From assembly GCA_964498605.1 (NCBI GenBank), contig CAZCHK010000048.1, positions 1-17,338 of the forward strand: DNA of 17,338 bases. The letters are read 5' to 3'. The translations under genes were made by a program, and so were the position numbers. The stretch is from JBGQAS01 sp964498605 (lineage in GTDB: Bacteria > Chloroflexota > Anaerolineae > Anaerolineales > Anaerolineaceae). The notes beneath the pieces are model-generated. The model searched no databases and was not told the DNA's origin. It saw only the letters and a program-made list of their open reading frames with translations. Positions 1 through 7,990 of the stretch are shown piece after piece (within the stretch, counting starts at the first letter, position 1; each line of letters opens with the position of its first letter).

Positions 1-1737
1 GACCACGTTGAAACCTCCCTGCCAGAAAGCGCTGGTGGAAATATCCACACCGGCGTCGCGGAGCATGGCGACCGGCGCCTGCGATCCACCAGTGGACAGG
101 ATCTTGATGAACTTGGGCTTGAAGGACTCGCCCTCTTCCTTGTACTGCTTATACAGTGAGAGCACCAGCAGCTGCCCAAAGGCGTAGGCGTAGACATAGA
201 ACGGTACGTTGTAAATGTGCGGGATGGATACCCATTCCCACTTGAACTCATCGCTCAGATCCACCGCTTTGCCGAACTGCGAGCGCAGATTGTCCAGGTA
301 CGCGGCTGACATCTCGTCCACCTGGGCACCGTCGATGACCATCTGATGCGCCTTGCGCTCAAACAGCGCGAAGAAGGACTGGCGCTGGATGGTGGCATAA
401 GCATCGTCCACCTGACGGAAGAGGATATCACGCTTGACGGACTCGTCGCTTTCCTCGCGCAGCAGCTTGTCCACCAGCATCATCTCACCAAATGTGGAAG
501 CGGTCTCTGCCAGCGGAAGGCAGGCGTGCTGGGTGTACAGGCTGTGATGGCTCGCCATCATGGCGTGGATGCCGTGTCCCAGCTCGTGGGCCATGGTCGC
601 CACGTCATCGGCTTTTCCCTGGTAGTTGAGCAGCACCCAGGGGGTCAGATCGGGGGTGATGGTGGCGCAGAATGCCCCGCCCTGTTTGCCTTTGCGTACC
701 TCGGCATCCAGATGCTTCTCCTTGAACACACGCTCCGCCATCTCAGCAAAGCGGGGATCAAATTCACTGAAGGCTTCAAAGACCATACCGGCGGCCTCAC
801 TGAACCCGTACTTCTTTTCGGATTTAACCACGGGGGCATAGATGTCGTAGCGGCGCAGCCTGGGGACTTTGATCCATCTGGCTTTGAGCGTGAAAAAGCG
901 CTGGAAGACACCGGCGTTCTCTTCCGCCACGTCCAGCAGCGTGTTCACCACCGCATCGGGGATGTCATTGATCAAATTACGGGCGGAGATGGGGCTTGCG
1001 AATCTGCGCATGCCCACCTGTTCGTTGCGCCAGTCGCGCACAATGGTCTGGTACATCTGTCCGAGGATGGGTCCGTCATTTCCGTAGACGCGATACAGCT
1101 CCTGGTAAGCCCGCGCGCGCAGGTCGGGGTCGGTCGTGCGCACCAGTGCCATCAGCTCGCCACGAGTCAGCTCCCTGGTTTCGCCTTCCACTTCCACCTT
1201 GAAGGTGTAACGGTTGGTCATGGAGGTGTAGAGATTGTTGAGCGCCCCCACCCCGGTGACATTCTTAGTGTTGACGACCTTTTCTTCAGCCTCGGAAAGT
1301 GTGTGGGGTTTGAACTGGCGCATAACCTGCAACCAGTAGGTGTAATCCCCGGCATCCTTGAGCAGGCGGTCAGCTTCCTTTTCCGGGAGAGCTTTCCACC
1401 ACAAGTTGAAGAAAATGGTGCGGTTGTTCATGCCGGCCAGGAAATCCTCCACACGCGCGTTCAGCGCCTGGGCAGCCTGGTCCTGGGTGCTTTCGGAGAA
1501 CCACAGGCTGGCGAAGCCATACAGGCGGTAACCCAGCCTCTCGGTGGCTTCGAGCTTCCTGATGATGTTCAGAAAATCCGCACTGCTGATCGCATCGGTC
1601 AGTTTTTCGCGCAGTTTTTCGAATTCTGCCACCTCGCTTTCAATCTGCTTGAAGGCGGCGTCCAGCTTGGCTGGTTTGTCTTTGGGGAATAAATCCTCAA
1701 GACTCCAGCGGGATTGTTGGTAATTGGGTTCGGGCAT
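1..1737 (-). CDS. pepF: Oligoendopeptidase F, M3 family zinc peptidase (C-terminus beyond window)
   Basis: Cytoplasmic zinc metallopeptidase that cleaves short oligopeptides; the assignment rests on conserved sequence. Reading the minus strand from ATG at 1737 gives 579 open codons to the window edge, starting MPEPNYQQSRWSLEDLFP. The N-terminal half is the helical PepF domain. The catalytic motif HELGHG falls at residues 384-389 (DNA 571-588), and AETASTF follows, where Glu411 is the likely third zinc ligand. PepF proteins are usually about 600 residues, so only some 20 C-terminal residues should be missing. AGGAG at 1745-1749, 7 nt from the ATG, fixes the start. It lies about 80 nt downstream of an ABC exporter operon on the same strand and may share its transcript, but it also has a TATAAT box of its own. 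The large open frame antisense to it (346-1692, plus) is a codon-bias shadow. Confidence 0.93.
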   Translation of the reverse strand, partial: MPEPNYQQSRWSLEDLFPKDKPAKLDAAFKQIESEVAEFEKLREKLTDAISSADFLNIIRKLEATERLGYRLYGFASLWFSESTQDQAAQALNARVEDFLAGMNNRTIFFNLWWKALPEKEADRLLKDAGDYTYWLQVMRQFKPHTLSEAEEKVVNTKNVTGVGALNNLYTSMTNRYTFKVEVEGETRELTRGELMALVRTTDPDLRARAYQELYRVYGNDGPILGQMYQTIVRDWRNEQVGMRRFASPISARNLINDIPDAVVNTLLDVAEENAGVFQRFFTLKARWIKVPRLRRYDIYAPVVKSEKKYGFSEAAGMVFEAFSEFDPRFAEMAERVFKEKHLDAEVRKGKQGGAFCATITPDLTPWVLLNYQGKADDVATMAHELGHGIHAMMASHHSLYTQHACLPLAETASTFGEMMLVDKLLREESDESVKRDILFRQVDDAYATIQRQSFFALFERKAHQMVIDGAQVDEMSAAYLDNLRSQFGKAVDLSDEFKWEWVSIPHIYNVPFYVYAYAFGQLLVLSLYKQYKEEGESFKPKFIKILSTGGSQAPVAMLRDAGVDISTSAFWQGGFNVV

Positions 1738-1744
1738 TATTCTT

Positions 1745-1776
1745 CTCCTGGTTGATCTGCGTACCAGATAATTATA
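1745..1776 (-). promoter_or_regulatory. Candidate -10 box and ribosome binding site of pepF
   Basis: On the minus strand TATAAT (1771-1776) is followed by a leader with AGGAG (1745-1749) ahead of the ATG at 1737. No good -35 hexamer is seen at 16-18 bp, so this may be a weak or factor-dependent promoter. No terminator separates it from the exporter genes upstream. Confidence 0.4.
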
Positions 1777-1819
1777 GTGCAATAGAATTAAACGAGGGTG
1801 AGGTAGCTTGCTGGAAAGG

Positions 1820-2611
1820 TTACGCCGAGGCGCCGGAGTAGTTCCTGACGCCCAGCTTCCACACCACTCGCGCCAGTACCACCAGCAGAACGGTCACACC
1901 CAGCGCACCCAGCAGTGTCCAGGGGGTCAGCCGGCCGGTCAGGGCTTCGGCCGGGACAGTAACGGCGAACGCCACCGGCACCAGGAAGGTCAGACCGTAG
2001 CGCAACCAGCCGGGGTAAATCCCCACCGGCCAGCGCCCGGCGGCGTACAATCCCTCGAACAGGTTGACAATCTGATCCACGCGCACGATCCAGAACGCCA
2101 GAGCGGTGATCATCAGCCAGAAGCAGTAGATCATCACCCCGCCCATCAGCAGCGCCGCCACGAATGCCAGCGCCGACAGCACTCCAATTGTCTCGTTCAT
2201 TTCAACAACCGCGAAGACCAGCACCCCCAGCCCGGTCAGCACGTCCACAAGCGACCACAGTCGGAATTCGCGGATGCTGGTGAAGACCTGCGCGTCCACA
2301 GGCTTGGTCAGGGCGTAGTCCAGGGTGCCCTCGCGGATCTCGTCCATCAGCCGCCCCATGTTGGGCTGGATGCCGCTGCGGATGATGCCGCCCATGAGGA
2401 TGTGCACCCCCATCACCGCCAGCAGCTCGGGTCGCGACCAGCCTCCCAGGTCGCTGGTTTGCGCGAACACCAGCCACAGTCCGATCAGCCCGGTGGCAAG
2501 CGCGATGAGCGACTGCAGCAACTGAATGAAGAAATTGGCCCGGTACTGTGTTTCGTTGGCTACGGCAATACGCAAAAAGGAGAAGGCAAGCCTGGAAAGT
2601 CTCATGGCCAA
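1820..2611 (-). CDS. ABC-2 type exporter permease (COG3694/DUF990-like)
   Basis: Second membrane subunit of an ABC-2 exporter, 263 residues with about six hydrophobic segments. It contains the cytoplasmic stretch GTLDYALTKPVDAQVF near residue 95, typical of this permease family (PF06182-like). It should pair with the adjacent permease and ATPase to export an unidentified substrate. It begins 4 nt after the stop of the preceding permease. A TTG start at 2611 has AGGAAG 8 nt upstream, while ATG at 2605 (two codons later) has only a weak GAG; I favour the TTG, but either is possible. The stop is TAA at 1820. Substrate cannot be deduced; relatives are annotated loosely as multidrug, daunorubicin or sodium exporters. 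Confidence 0.88.
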   Translation of the reverse strand: MAMRLSRLAFSFLRIAVANETQYRANFFIQLLQSLIALATGLIGLWLVFAQTSDLGGWSRPELLAVMGVHILMGGIIRSGIQPNMGRLMDEIREGTLDYALTKPVDAQVFTSIREFRLWSLVDVLTGLGVLVFAVVEMNETIGVLSALAFVAALLMGGVMIYCFWLMITALAFWIVRVDQIVNLFEGLYAAGRWPVGIYPGWLRYGLTFLVPVAFAVTVPAEALTGRLTPWTLLGALGVTVLLVVLARVVWKLGVRNYSGASA

Positions 2612-2615
2612 TCGC

Positions 2616-3419
2616 TCAGCTTCCTACCGCAGAATACTGCTTGATGCCAAAATGCCACACCACCCGCGCCAGCGCCCAGCTCACCACGAACCACAGGCAC
2701 TGGATGCCCAACCCGCTCAGAAGTTCCACAGGCGTGGGTGAACCGGTGAGAGCGTTGATGGGAAAGTAGAAGGTCCACTGGAAGGGCAGCCACACCGCCA
2801 CGCGCTGCACCCATTCGGGCATGAGCGTCATGGGCACCAGTCGCCCGGATAGGATCAGCTCGAGGGCAAAGTAGGTCTCGTAGATGGCTCCCACCCGCGT
2901 CGTCCAGAAGGAGATCATCCCCAAAAGCGACAGGAACATGGTGCGGATCAGGAAGGCAAGCCAGATCGAAAAGAAGAAAACTACCCCCTGGTACCAGGTC
3001 GGGTGCAGCTCCGGCTTGAAGGCGAGCACCAGCAGCAGCGCGATGGGCAGCCACAGAACGATCATGACGATCTTCATCCCCGCGAAGTAAGCCACGTCCC
3101 CGTTAAGCGGATGCAGAGGCCGAATCAGCTCCATGGACAGGCGCCCGCGCTGGATGCGCCATTCCCAGCCGTAAGGGGTGAAGGCGATGTTCATGTTGCG
3201 CACCAGCGTCCACACGATGTAATAGGCGGCAAATCCCCCGGCGGTGTAACCCGCCACAACGCCTCCCTGCTGCTCTGCGATGCTGGACCACACCACCAGG
3301 TAGATGACCGGTTCGGCAATCATGCCGATCATGTAGAAATAGGAAGCAACCTGGTACTGGAACTCTTCCAAAATGGCTACCCTGAAGGTCGCCAGATAGT
3401 AGCGCAGCATGTGCTTCAT
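2616..3419 (-). CDS. ABC-2 type exporter permease (COG4587-like)
   Basis: First membrane subunit of the exporter, 267 residues with about six transmembrane segments. It contains the conserved cytoplasmic stretch WEWRIQRGRLSMELIRPLHP near residue 90, typical of ABC2_membrane_6-type permeases. Its ATG at 3419 overlaps the TGA of the ATPase gene by 4 nt (ATGA), indicating translational coupling. AGGGGG lies about 7 nt before the ATG. It belongs to the ATPase-permease-permease gene order that is characteristic of COG4586-COG4587-COG3694 systems. Confidence 0.9.
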   Translation of the reverse strand: MKHMLRYYLATFRVAILEEFQYQVASYFYMIGMIAEPVIYLVVWSSIAEQQGGVVAGYTAGGFAAYYIVWTLVRNMNIAFTPYGWEWRIQRGRLSMELIRPLHPLNGDVAYFAGMKIVMIVLWLPIALLLVLAFKPELHPTWYQGVVFFFSIWLAFLIRTMFLSLLGMISFWTTRVGAIYETYFALELILSGRLVPMTLMPEWVQRVAVWLPFQWTFYFPINALTGSPTPVELLSGLGIQCLWFVVSWALARVVWHFGIKQYSAVGS

Positions 3420-4417
3420 GCCGCGTCCCCCTGAGCGCTTTTCTGGTTGAAGACCTTTTCGATGATGTCCTCGATGGGAGGGTCTTCCACACTCAGATCA
3501 TTCACCTGTAGCTCAGATAGCAACCGCGCGGTCACTCGGGCGGTATCGGCCTTGCGCACACGCAGCGTGGTGCGTCCGCCGTCGCGGGAAAGCACCTCCC
3601 CGTACGCGGCGAGATCTTTCTGAGTGTCATCAAGCGCCACGCTGATGGTCTTGAAGGCTGAAAAGCGCTCCACCAACCCGCCCAATCCGCCATCGTACAG
3701 CAGCCTGCCGTTGTGGATGACGATGATGCGCCTGCACAGCGCCTCCACATCTGCCATGTAATGGCTGGTGAGCAGCACGGTGGCATTGTAACGCCGGTTG
3801 TATTCGGCGACAAAGGTGCGGATTCGCCGCTGCATGGTCACGTCCAGCCCGATGGTGGGTTCGTCCAGGAAGAGCACCCTGGGGCGGTGCAGCAGGGCGT
3901 TGGCGATCTCCACCTTCATGCGCTCGCCAAGAGACAGGTTACGCACGGGTTTCTTGACCAGATCCTTCAGATCGAGCAACTCAACAAATTCATCCCGGGT
4001 GTTCTTGAATTCATCACTTTGAAGGTTGTAGATGGCCTTGGTCAGCTCAAAGGAATCCAGCACCGGCAGGTCCCACGAAAGCTGGTTACGGTTGCCCATC
4101 ACAAGGGTGATCTGGCGCAGGTAATCGTGCTGACGGCGGTTGGGCTCGTGGCCCAGCACACTGGCCACCCCGGATGTTGGATGGAGCAGCCCGGAGAGCA
4201 TCTTGAGCGTGGTGGTCTTCCCCGCGCCATTGGGTCCCAAAAAACCGACCACTTCACCGGGCTGGATAGTGAAGGAGATGCCGTCTACCGCTTTAACTGT
4301 CCTGTAGACACGCTTGACGAGGCTCTTGAGTGCGGCTTTCAGCCCGGGGTCGCGCGTGGGCACTCTGTAGTGCTTGGCAAGATCAACAACCTGGATGATG
4401 TGCGTTTCAGCAGTCAT
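3416..4417 (-). CDS. ABC exporter ATP-binding protein (COG4586-like)
   Basis: ATPase subunit that powers the two permeases downstream. From ATG at 4417 (MTAETHIIQV) the 333 residues show Walker A GPNGAGKTT at 61-69, a Q-loop around Gln112, signature LSLGERMKVE at 161-170, Walker B VLFLDEP at 181-187 and the H-loop His219 in LTSHYM. A basic insert (GLKAALKSLVKRVYR, about 25-39) between the first strands is typical of this subfamily. An upstream in-frame TTG at 4444 has AGGAG 8 nt before it and would add nine residues. The same stretch also holds TATAAT (4447-4452), which would place transcription start near 4440 and favour the ATG. I chose the ATG because the family usually starts just ahead of the IIQVxxLxKxY strand. 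Confidence 0.92.
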   Translation of the reverse strand: MTAETHIIQVVDLAKHYRVPTRDPGLKAALKSLVKRVYRTVKAVDGISFTIQPGEVVGFLGPNGAGKTTTLKMLSGLLHPTSGVASVLGHEPNRRQHDYLRQITLVMGNRNQLSWDLPVLDSFELTKAIYNLQSDEFKNTRDEFVELLDLKDLVKKPVRNLSLGERMKVEIANALLHRPRVLFLDEPTIGLDVTMQRRIRTFVAEYNRRYNATVLLTSHYMADVEALCRRIIVIHNGRLLYDGGLGGLVERFSAFKTISVALDDTQKDLAAYGEVLSRDGGRTTLRVRKADTARVTARLLSELQVNDLSVEDPPIEDIIEKVFNQKSAQGDAA

Positions 4418-4446
4418 ATCATAACCTGTCAGGATGGAATGCAAGA

Positions 4447-4457
4447 ATTATACTCCT
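4447..4457 (-). promoter_or_regulatory. Overlapping TATAAT / AGGAG signals ahead of the ABC exporter operon
   Basis: On the minus strand AGGAG (4453-4457) and TATAAT (4447-4452) are adjacent. If TATAAT is a -10 box, mRNA begins near 4440 and translation from ATG 4417. If AGGAG is a ribosome binding site, translation begins at TTG 4444. The two readings exclude each other. No convincing -35 element is visible. Confidence 0.35.
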
Positions 4458-4559
4458 GGCATATTTATCCGTATGACCAGAGCTTTTTTTATGAACGAAA
4501 ATGCTGTTTTCATCCACAAGTAAACCTCGGATCGAATCCGTCTCCATTGCCCGAAATAG

Positions 4560-4606
4560 TTGAAAACCGCCATATTCGCTGTATGATGGGAATAATCATG
4601 AGGAGG
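4560..4606 (+). promoter_or_regulatory. Sigma70-like promoter and Shine-Dalgarno of the methyltransferase-like gene
   Basis: TTGAAA (4560-4565), 16 bp, then TATGAT (4582-4587) predicts a start near 4594. AGGAGG (4601-4606) lies just before ATG 4610. The predicted start rules out most of the longer upstream open frame. The rest of the divergent spacer (4445-4559) holds only a short hairpin, CGGAT-CGA-ATCCG at 4528-4540, and a run of seven T without a stem. Confidence 0.6.
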
Positions 4607-4609
4607 AAT

Positions 4610-5329
4610 ATGATCACAAAACCTGAATCGTCACAGATTTCACCAAACTTATCCTCCAGGCAGTGGGTGCGCTTGATCCTGGTCTACCTGTTCATGCCCC
4701 TGTTGCTTATTCTGTGCGGAGGAGATATCAAATGGTGGCAGGCCTGGGTCTATTCGGCTCTGGTCATTCTCGCTGGTGTGGGCGGTCGCATCTGGGCGGA
4801 AAAACGCCACCCCGGATTGATGGCAGAGCGCGTTAAATCAAAGAGATCTGTAAATATCAAACCTTGGGATAAAATTTTAGCACCCCTGGTCGCGGTTAGC
4901 GTTTCTTACCCGCTGTATATCGTTGCCGGGTTGGACCACCGCTTTGGCTGGACAAAGGCGTTTCCGGTCTGGCTGAACATCCTCGGGCTGGCGCTGGTGG
5001 CACTCGGATATGCCTTTGGCACCTGGGCAATCGCCGAGAACGCGTTCTTTTCCGGCGTTGTGCGCATTCAAAATGACCGCGGACACCAGGTTTGCGATAC
5101 GGGGCCTTACAAGATCGTGCGCCATCCGGGATATTCCGGCAACATCGTTCCTCTGGCTGGAATCGTACTGGCGCTCAGTTCGCTTTGGACGATCATTCCA
5201 GCCGCCATCTCTTTCATCCTGATTGTTGTCCGCACTGTTCTGGAAGACCGCACCCTGCAGAAGGAACTGCCGGGTTACAGTGAGTACGCAGCCCGCGTCC
5301 GCTTCCGGTTGTTCCCGGGTATTTATTAG
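4610..5329 (+). CDS. Isoprenylcysteine carboxyl methyltransferase-family membrane protein
   Basis: Integral membrane protein of 239 residues resembling the ICMT/PEMT-type methyltransferases. Several hydrophobic segments precede the diagnostic C-terminal block CDTGPYKIVRHPGYSGNI (about residues 162-179), which in the family contributes to S-adenosylmethionine binding, and a later LxxELPGYxEYxxRVRxRLxPGIY tail. Bacterial members methylate diverse or unknown acceptors; protein prenylation is not expected, so the substrate is unknown. ATG 4610 is chosen because AGGAGG stands directly before it and the TTGAAA/TATGAT promoter would start mRNA near 4594. ATGs at 4583, 4586 and 4598 are in or next to that promoter. 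The open frame reading back to 3713 is antisense to the ABC ATPase and not part of the gene. Confidence 0.85.
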   Translation: MITKPESSQISPNLSSRQWVRLILVYLFMPLLLILCGGDIKWWQAWVYSALVILAGVGGRIWAEKRHPGLMAERVKSKRSVNIKPWDKILAPLVAVSVSYPLYIVAGLDHRFGWTKAFPVWLNILGLALVALGYAFGTWAIAENAFFSGVVRIQNDRGHQVCDTGPYKIVRHPGYSGNIVPLAGIVLALSSLWTIIPAAISFILIVVRTVLEDRTLQKELPGYSEYAARVRFRLFPGIY

Positions 5330-5464
5330 CTGTGCAATAAGCTGCCGCCCGCAGTGACACTCGTGCCAGGACTTACACTCAGCAGAAGTGTCGAAGTAGT
5401 TGTGTGGCGTTGGAAGAGCATCCTATCTGTCGCCATCAGCCTGCGAATAAGATCATCTGGACTG

Positions 5465-5494
5465 TTACACATGTCCGTACCTTGTCCTGTGTAA
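5465..5494. repeat. Inverted repeat TTACACA...TGTGTAA
   Basis: Perfect 7-bp arms (5465-5471 and 5488-5494) are separated by 16 bp, about 15 bp upstream of the -35 box of the ROK gene. It could be an activator or second regulator site, or a weak structure behind the methyltransferase gene; no T-run supports termination. The rest of 5330-5464 holds no gene; GACACT/AGTGTC (5356-5361, 5387-5392) is probably chance. Confidence 0.3.
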
Positions 5495-5509
5495 AAACCT
5501 TAATAAATG

Positions 5510-5538
5510 TTGACATGGATATGAAAATATTCTATTAT
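5510..5538 (+). promoter_or_regulatory. Consensus sigma70 promoter of the ROK operon
   Basis: TTGACA (5510-5515), exactly 17 bp, TATTAT (5533-5538). This is one of the best promoters in the window. Start of transcription is predicted near 5545, leaving about a 19-nt leader before ATG 5564, with only a weak AAAGAG as ribosome binding site. Confidence 0.8.
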
Positions 5539-5557
5539 TACTTTCAGTAAGTAATAA
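5535..5557. promoter_or_regulatory. 23-bp palindromic operator overlapping the -10 and start site
   Basis: TTATTACTT (5535-5543) and AAGTAATAA (5549-5557) are perfect 9-bp inverted arms around a 5-bp centre TCAGT. The site covers the end of the -10 box and the predicted start site, a position expected for a repressor. The adjacent ROK-family regulator is the obvious binder, giving autorepression; this assignment is inference. No second copy was noticed in the window. Confidence 0.7.
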
Positions 5558-5563
5558 AGAGTT

Positions 5564-6769
5564 ATGCCGGACTTCAACCCATCCTACCCCACCACCATCG
5601 CGCAGGCGGAGATGCGCAGCATCAACCGTTCGGCGGTGCTGGAATATCTGCGTCTTGCCGGCAGCGCTTCACGCACCGAAATGGCCGAACACCTGGCCAT
5701 CAGCCTGCCCTCCATCGTGCGCATCAGTGACGATCTCATCCAGGCTGGGCTTGTCCAACCCAACGGCGAAAAACAGCCCAGCCGCGGACGCGGTCGCGAC
5801 ATGCTGGAGCTCAACACCTCCGGGAACCTGGTCATCACCATCGATCTGGGCGGCAGTCACATCAGCGGCGCGCTGGTGAACCTGGGCGGTAGGATCCTTC
5901 ATTCTTATCATGACAACAAGGTGTGGAGCAGCGGCGAGAAGAACTTCCAGGTGCTGGCTGATTTTCTACTGTCGATCATCGCCCAGTCGAAACAGGCCCA
6001 GGGACGCCTGCTGGGCATCGCCATCGGCGTGCCGGGCATCCTGGAAAGCTGCAGCGGTACGGTTAAACTGGCTCCCGGGCTGGCATGGAAGGATTTTTCG
6101 CTCCTGCGACGTCTTGAGGAATTGACCACGCTGCCGGTGTACCTGGAAAACGATGTCAATCTGGCAGCGTTGGGCGAACACTGGTTCGGTGCTGGTCAGG
6201 GCGTGCGCGACATGGTCATGATCGCCATCGGCACCGGCATCGGCGCGGGCATCATTCTGGACGGCAAGCTGCACCTGGGTCACAGCGAAGCCTCCGGCGA
6301 GATCGGCTACATGCTGCCCGGCTTGGAGTTCCTCAACCACAAGTACCCAGGCTTCGGCGCGCTGGAATCAGTCGCATCAGGCAAAGGCATCGCTGAGAGG
6401 GCAAACAGAAAATACGCTGCGCTGCACCCCGGTGGCTTAAAACCTCGCCTGCAGTCGGCGGACGTGTTCACGGCGGCGCGCGAGAAGCAAGCCTGGGCCC
6501 TGGAGATCGTCAATACGACCATCGACTACCTGAGCCTGGCTCTGGCCAACGTGATCGTGTGCTTCGACCCCGAGCTGGTGGTGCTGGGGGGCGGCATCGC
6601 CGGTTCGTCCGGCATGCTCATCGAGCCGATCAGGAAACGGCTGAGCGGCGTCATCCCGCGGTTACCGCGCATCGAGGAAAGCAGCATCAACAGCCACGCG
6701 GTTCTTCTGGGGGGTGTTGTGCGCGTGTTCCAGAAATATACAGATTACGCCGCGGTGCACAATGGCTGA
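5564..6769 (+). CDS. ROK-family transcriptional repressor lacking the zinc motif
   Basis: A 401-residue regulator of the XylR/NagC type. An N-terminal winged helix-turn-helix occupies about residues 18-83 (NRSAVLEYLRLAG...SRGRGRD). The sugar-kinase-like ROK domain follows, with DLGGS at 94-98, ENDVNLAALGE at 195-205 and GTGIGAGI at 223-230. In ROK proteins the following segment normally carries a GH plus CxCGxxGC zinc site; here residues 245-268 read GEIGYM...NHKYPGFGALE, with Tyr for His and no cysteines. Ligand sensing may therefore differ from NagC-like relatives. Promoter and palindrome directly upstream suggest that it controls itself and the three genes behind it (spacers of 30, 39 and 97 nt). 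The ligand is probably a sugar or its derivative, inferred from family and neighbours. Confidence 0.9.
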   Translation: MPDFNPSYPTTIAQAEMRSINRSAVLEYLRLAGSASRTEMAEHLAISLPSIVRISDDLIQAGLVQPNGEKQPSRGRGRDMLELNTSGNLVITIDLGGSHISGALVNLGGRILHSYHDNKVWSSGEKNFQVLADFLLSIIAQSKQAQGRLLGIAIGVPGILESCSGTVKLAPGLAWKDFSLLRRLEELTTLPVYLENDVNLAALGEHWFGAGQGVRDMVMIAIGTGIGAGIILDGKLHLGHSEASGEIGYMLPGLEFLNHKYPGFGALESVASGKGIAERANRKYAALHPGGLKPRLQSADVFTAAREKQAWALEIVNTTIDYLSLALANVIVCFDPELVVLGGGIAGSSGMLIEPIRKRLSGVIPRLPRIEESSINSHAVLLGGVVRVFQKYTDYAAVHNG

Positions 6770-6799
6770 ATCGGATGCCACTGAAGTGGAGAGATTCGC

Positions 6800-7951
6800 A
6801 TGAACCTTGAACAATTTCAAGATATCCCCGTCACCGACTGCCACATCCACTACCCGCACATCAACCAGGCTCAAAACCTGCTGAAGATCTGCGACGAGCT
6901 AAAGATCGACCTCTTCAACATCGTCTGCTCGCCGCATCAGCAGCGCCTGAGCCTGGTTCCCGACGCACTGCACCTCAAAGCGCTTGCTCCAAATCGCGTG
7001 TTCATCTTTGGCGGACTGGATGTCTCGGCTTATTTCCGCGCACCGCGTCAAGTTGGCAGCCTTTTCGCTGAATGGATGGACCTGCTGGCGGAGGTTGGCT
7101 GCGACGGCATCAAGATGATCGAAGGCAAGCCTGACATGCGCCGGATGCTGCCCATCCCACCCTTTGACAGCGACGCCTTCGCCCCCTACTGGGAGAAAAT
7201 GGCCCGTACCCAGACCCCCCTGCTGTTCCACGTGAACGACCCTGAGGAGTTCTGGGACGCCGGGCGCATCCCCCCCTGGGCAAAGGAGCGCGGCTGGTAC
7301 TACGGGGGCGGTGGTTACATCAACAACGAAGCCCAGTACAGCGAGATCTTCAACGTGCTGGCGCGCAATCCCGACCTGAAGGTCGTCTTCGCCCATTTCT
7401 TTTTCCTTTCCGCCCAGCTGCCGCGCCTGGCGGAGCTCCTGGACAGGTACCCCAATGTGCACATCGACCTGACGCCCGGCATAGAGATGTACCGCAACTT
7501 CTCAGAGAATATCGATAAGACGCGTGATTTTTTCTTAAAATACCAGGAGCGCATCCTGTTCGGCACGGACATCGGCGCGCGGGCGCTGCTGGCCAGCCGC
7601 ACGGGCGAAATCCAGCGCAGCGAGAGCCGCGAGCGCGTGATCCTGGTGCGCAACTTCCTGGAGAATCCCGGCGAGTTCAGCCTCAACCCAGGCGGCGGAT
7701 TTCTATTCGGCGATGCAGACAAACCCTTCCGCGGGCTGGACCTGCCCGCGGACGCGCTGCGCAGGATCTACCATCGGAACTTTGAGCGCGTGGTCACGCC
7801 GTCGCCGCGTCCGCTCAACCCGGGCGTGATCGTGGAGATGTGCCACCAGATCGAACGCATAATCGAGATCCAGGGGTCCAGTCAGCCCGGCGTGCCCGGT
7901 GACCCTTCTGTGATCCAAGCGGTGAGAGAGTATTTCGAGTCGGTCCGCTGA
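6800..7951 (+). CDS. Amidohydrolase-2 family TIM-barrel metalloenzyme
   Basis: A 383-residue enzyme of the amidohydrolase superfamily (PF04909-like), whose members include lactonases, hydratases and metal-dependent decarboxylases such as ACMSD and gamma-resorcylate decarboxylase. Metal ligands expected for the fold are visible: His15 and His17 in DCHIHYPH, His144 in LLFHVNDP, His199 in VVFAHFFF and Asp257 in ILFGTDIGAR; Lys105 in DGIKMIEGK lies on the strand between. Chemistry cannot be chosen from sequence alone; a sugar lactonase or an aromatic/acid decarboxylase are the main options. ATG 6800 follows GGAGAG (6788-6793) by 6 nt, 30 nt after the ROK stop, so co-transcription is likely. The C-terminal part beyond residue 275 is long and rich in Pro/Gly, with no motif recognised. 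Confidence 0.86.
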   Translation: MNLEQFQDIPVTDCHIHYPHINQAQNLLKICDELKIDLFNIVCSPHQQRLSLVPDALHLKALAPNRVFIFGGLDVSAYFRAPRQVGSLFAEWMDLLAEVGCDGIKMIEGKPDMRRMLPIPPFDSDAFAPYWEKMARTQTPLLFHVNDPEEFWDAGRIPPWAKERGWYYGGGGYINNEAQYSEIFNVLARNPDLKVVFAHFFFLSAQLPRLAELLDRYPNVHIDLTPGIEMYRNFSENIDKTRDFFLKYQERILFGTDIGARALLASRTGEIQRSESRERVILVRNFLENPGEFSLNPGGGFLFGDADKPFRGLDLPADALRRIYHRNFERVVTPSPRPLNPGVIVEMCHQIERIIEIQGSSQPGVPGDPSVIQAVREYFESVR

Positions 7952-7990
7952 CAGGCCGCACCCGTCATTTCATTACTGGAGGAGGCAAGC

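Noticed and set aside
346..1692. 448-codon open frame on the plus strand
   Set aside because: It is antisense to pepF, whose HELGHG motif and full-length family match are clear; the product resembles nothing known.
1808..2644. 278-codon plus-strand open frame rich in Gln and His
   Set aside because: Antisense to an ABC permease; its composition is typical of the reverse complement of membrane-protein codons.
4528..4540. CGGATCGAATCCG resembling a tRNA T-arm
   Set aside because: No acceptor, D or anticodon arm can be built around it; it is just a 5-bp hairpin.
3713..4609. 299-codon N-terminal extension of the methyltransferase-like gene
   Set aside because: It is antisense to the ABC ATPase, and a promoter and AGGAGG lie directly before the true start at 4610.
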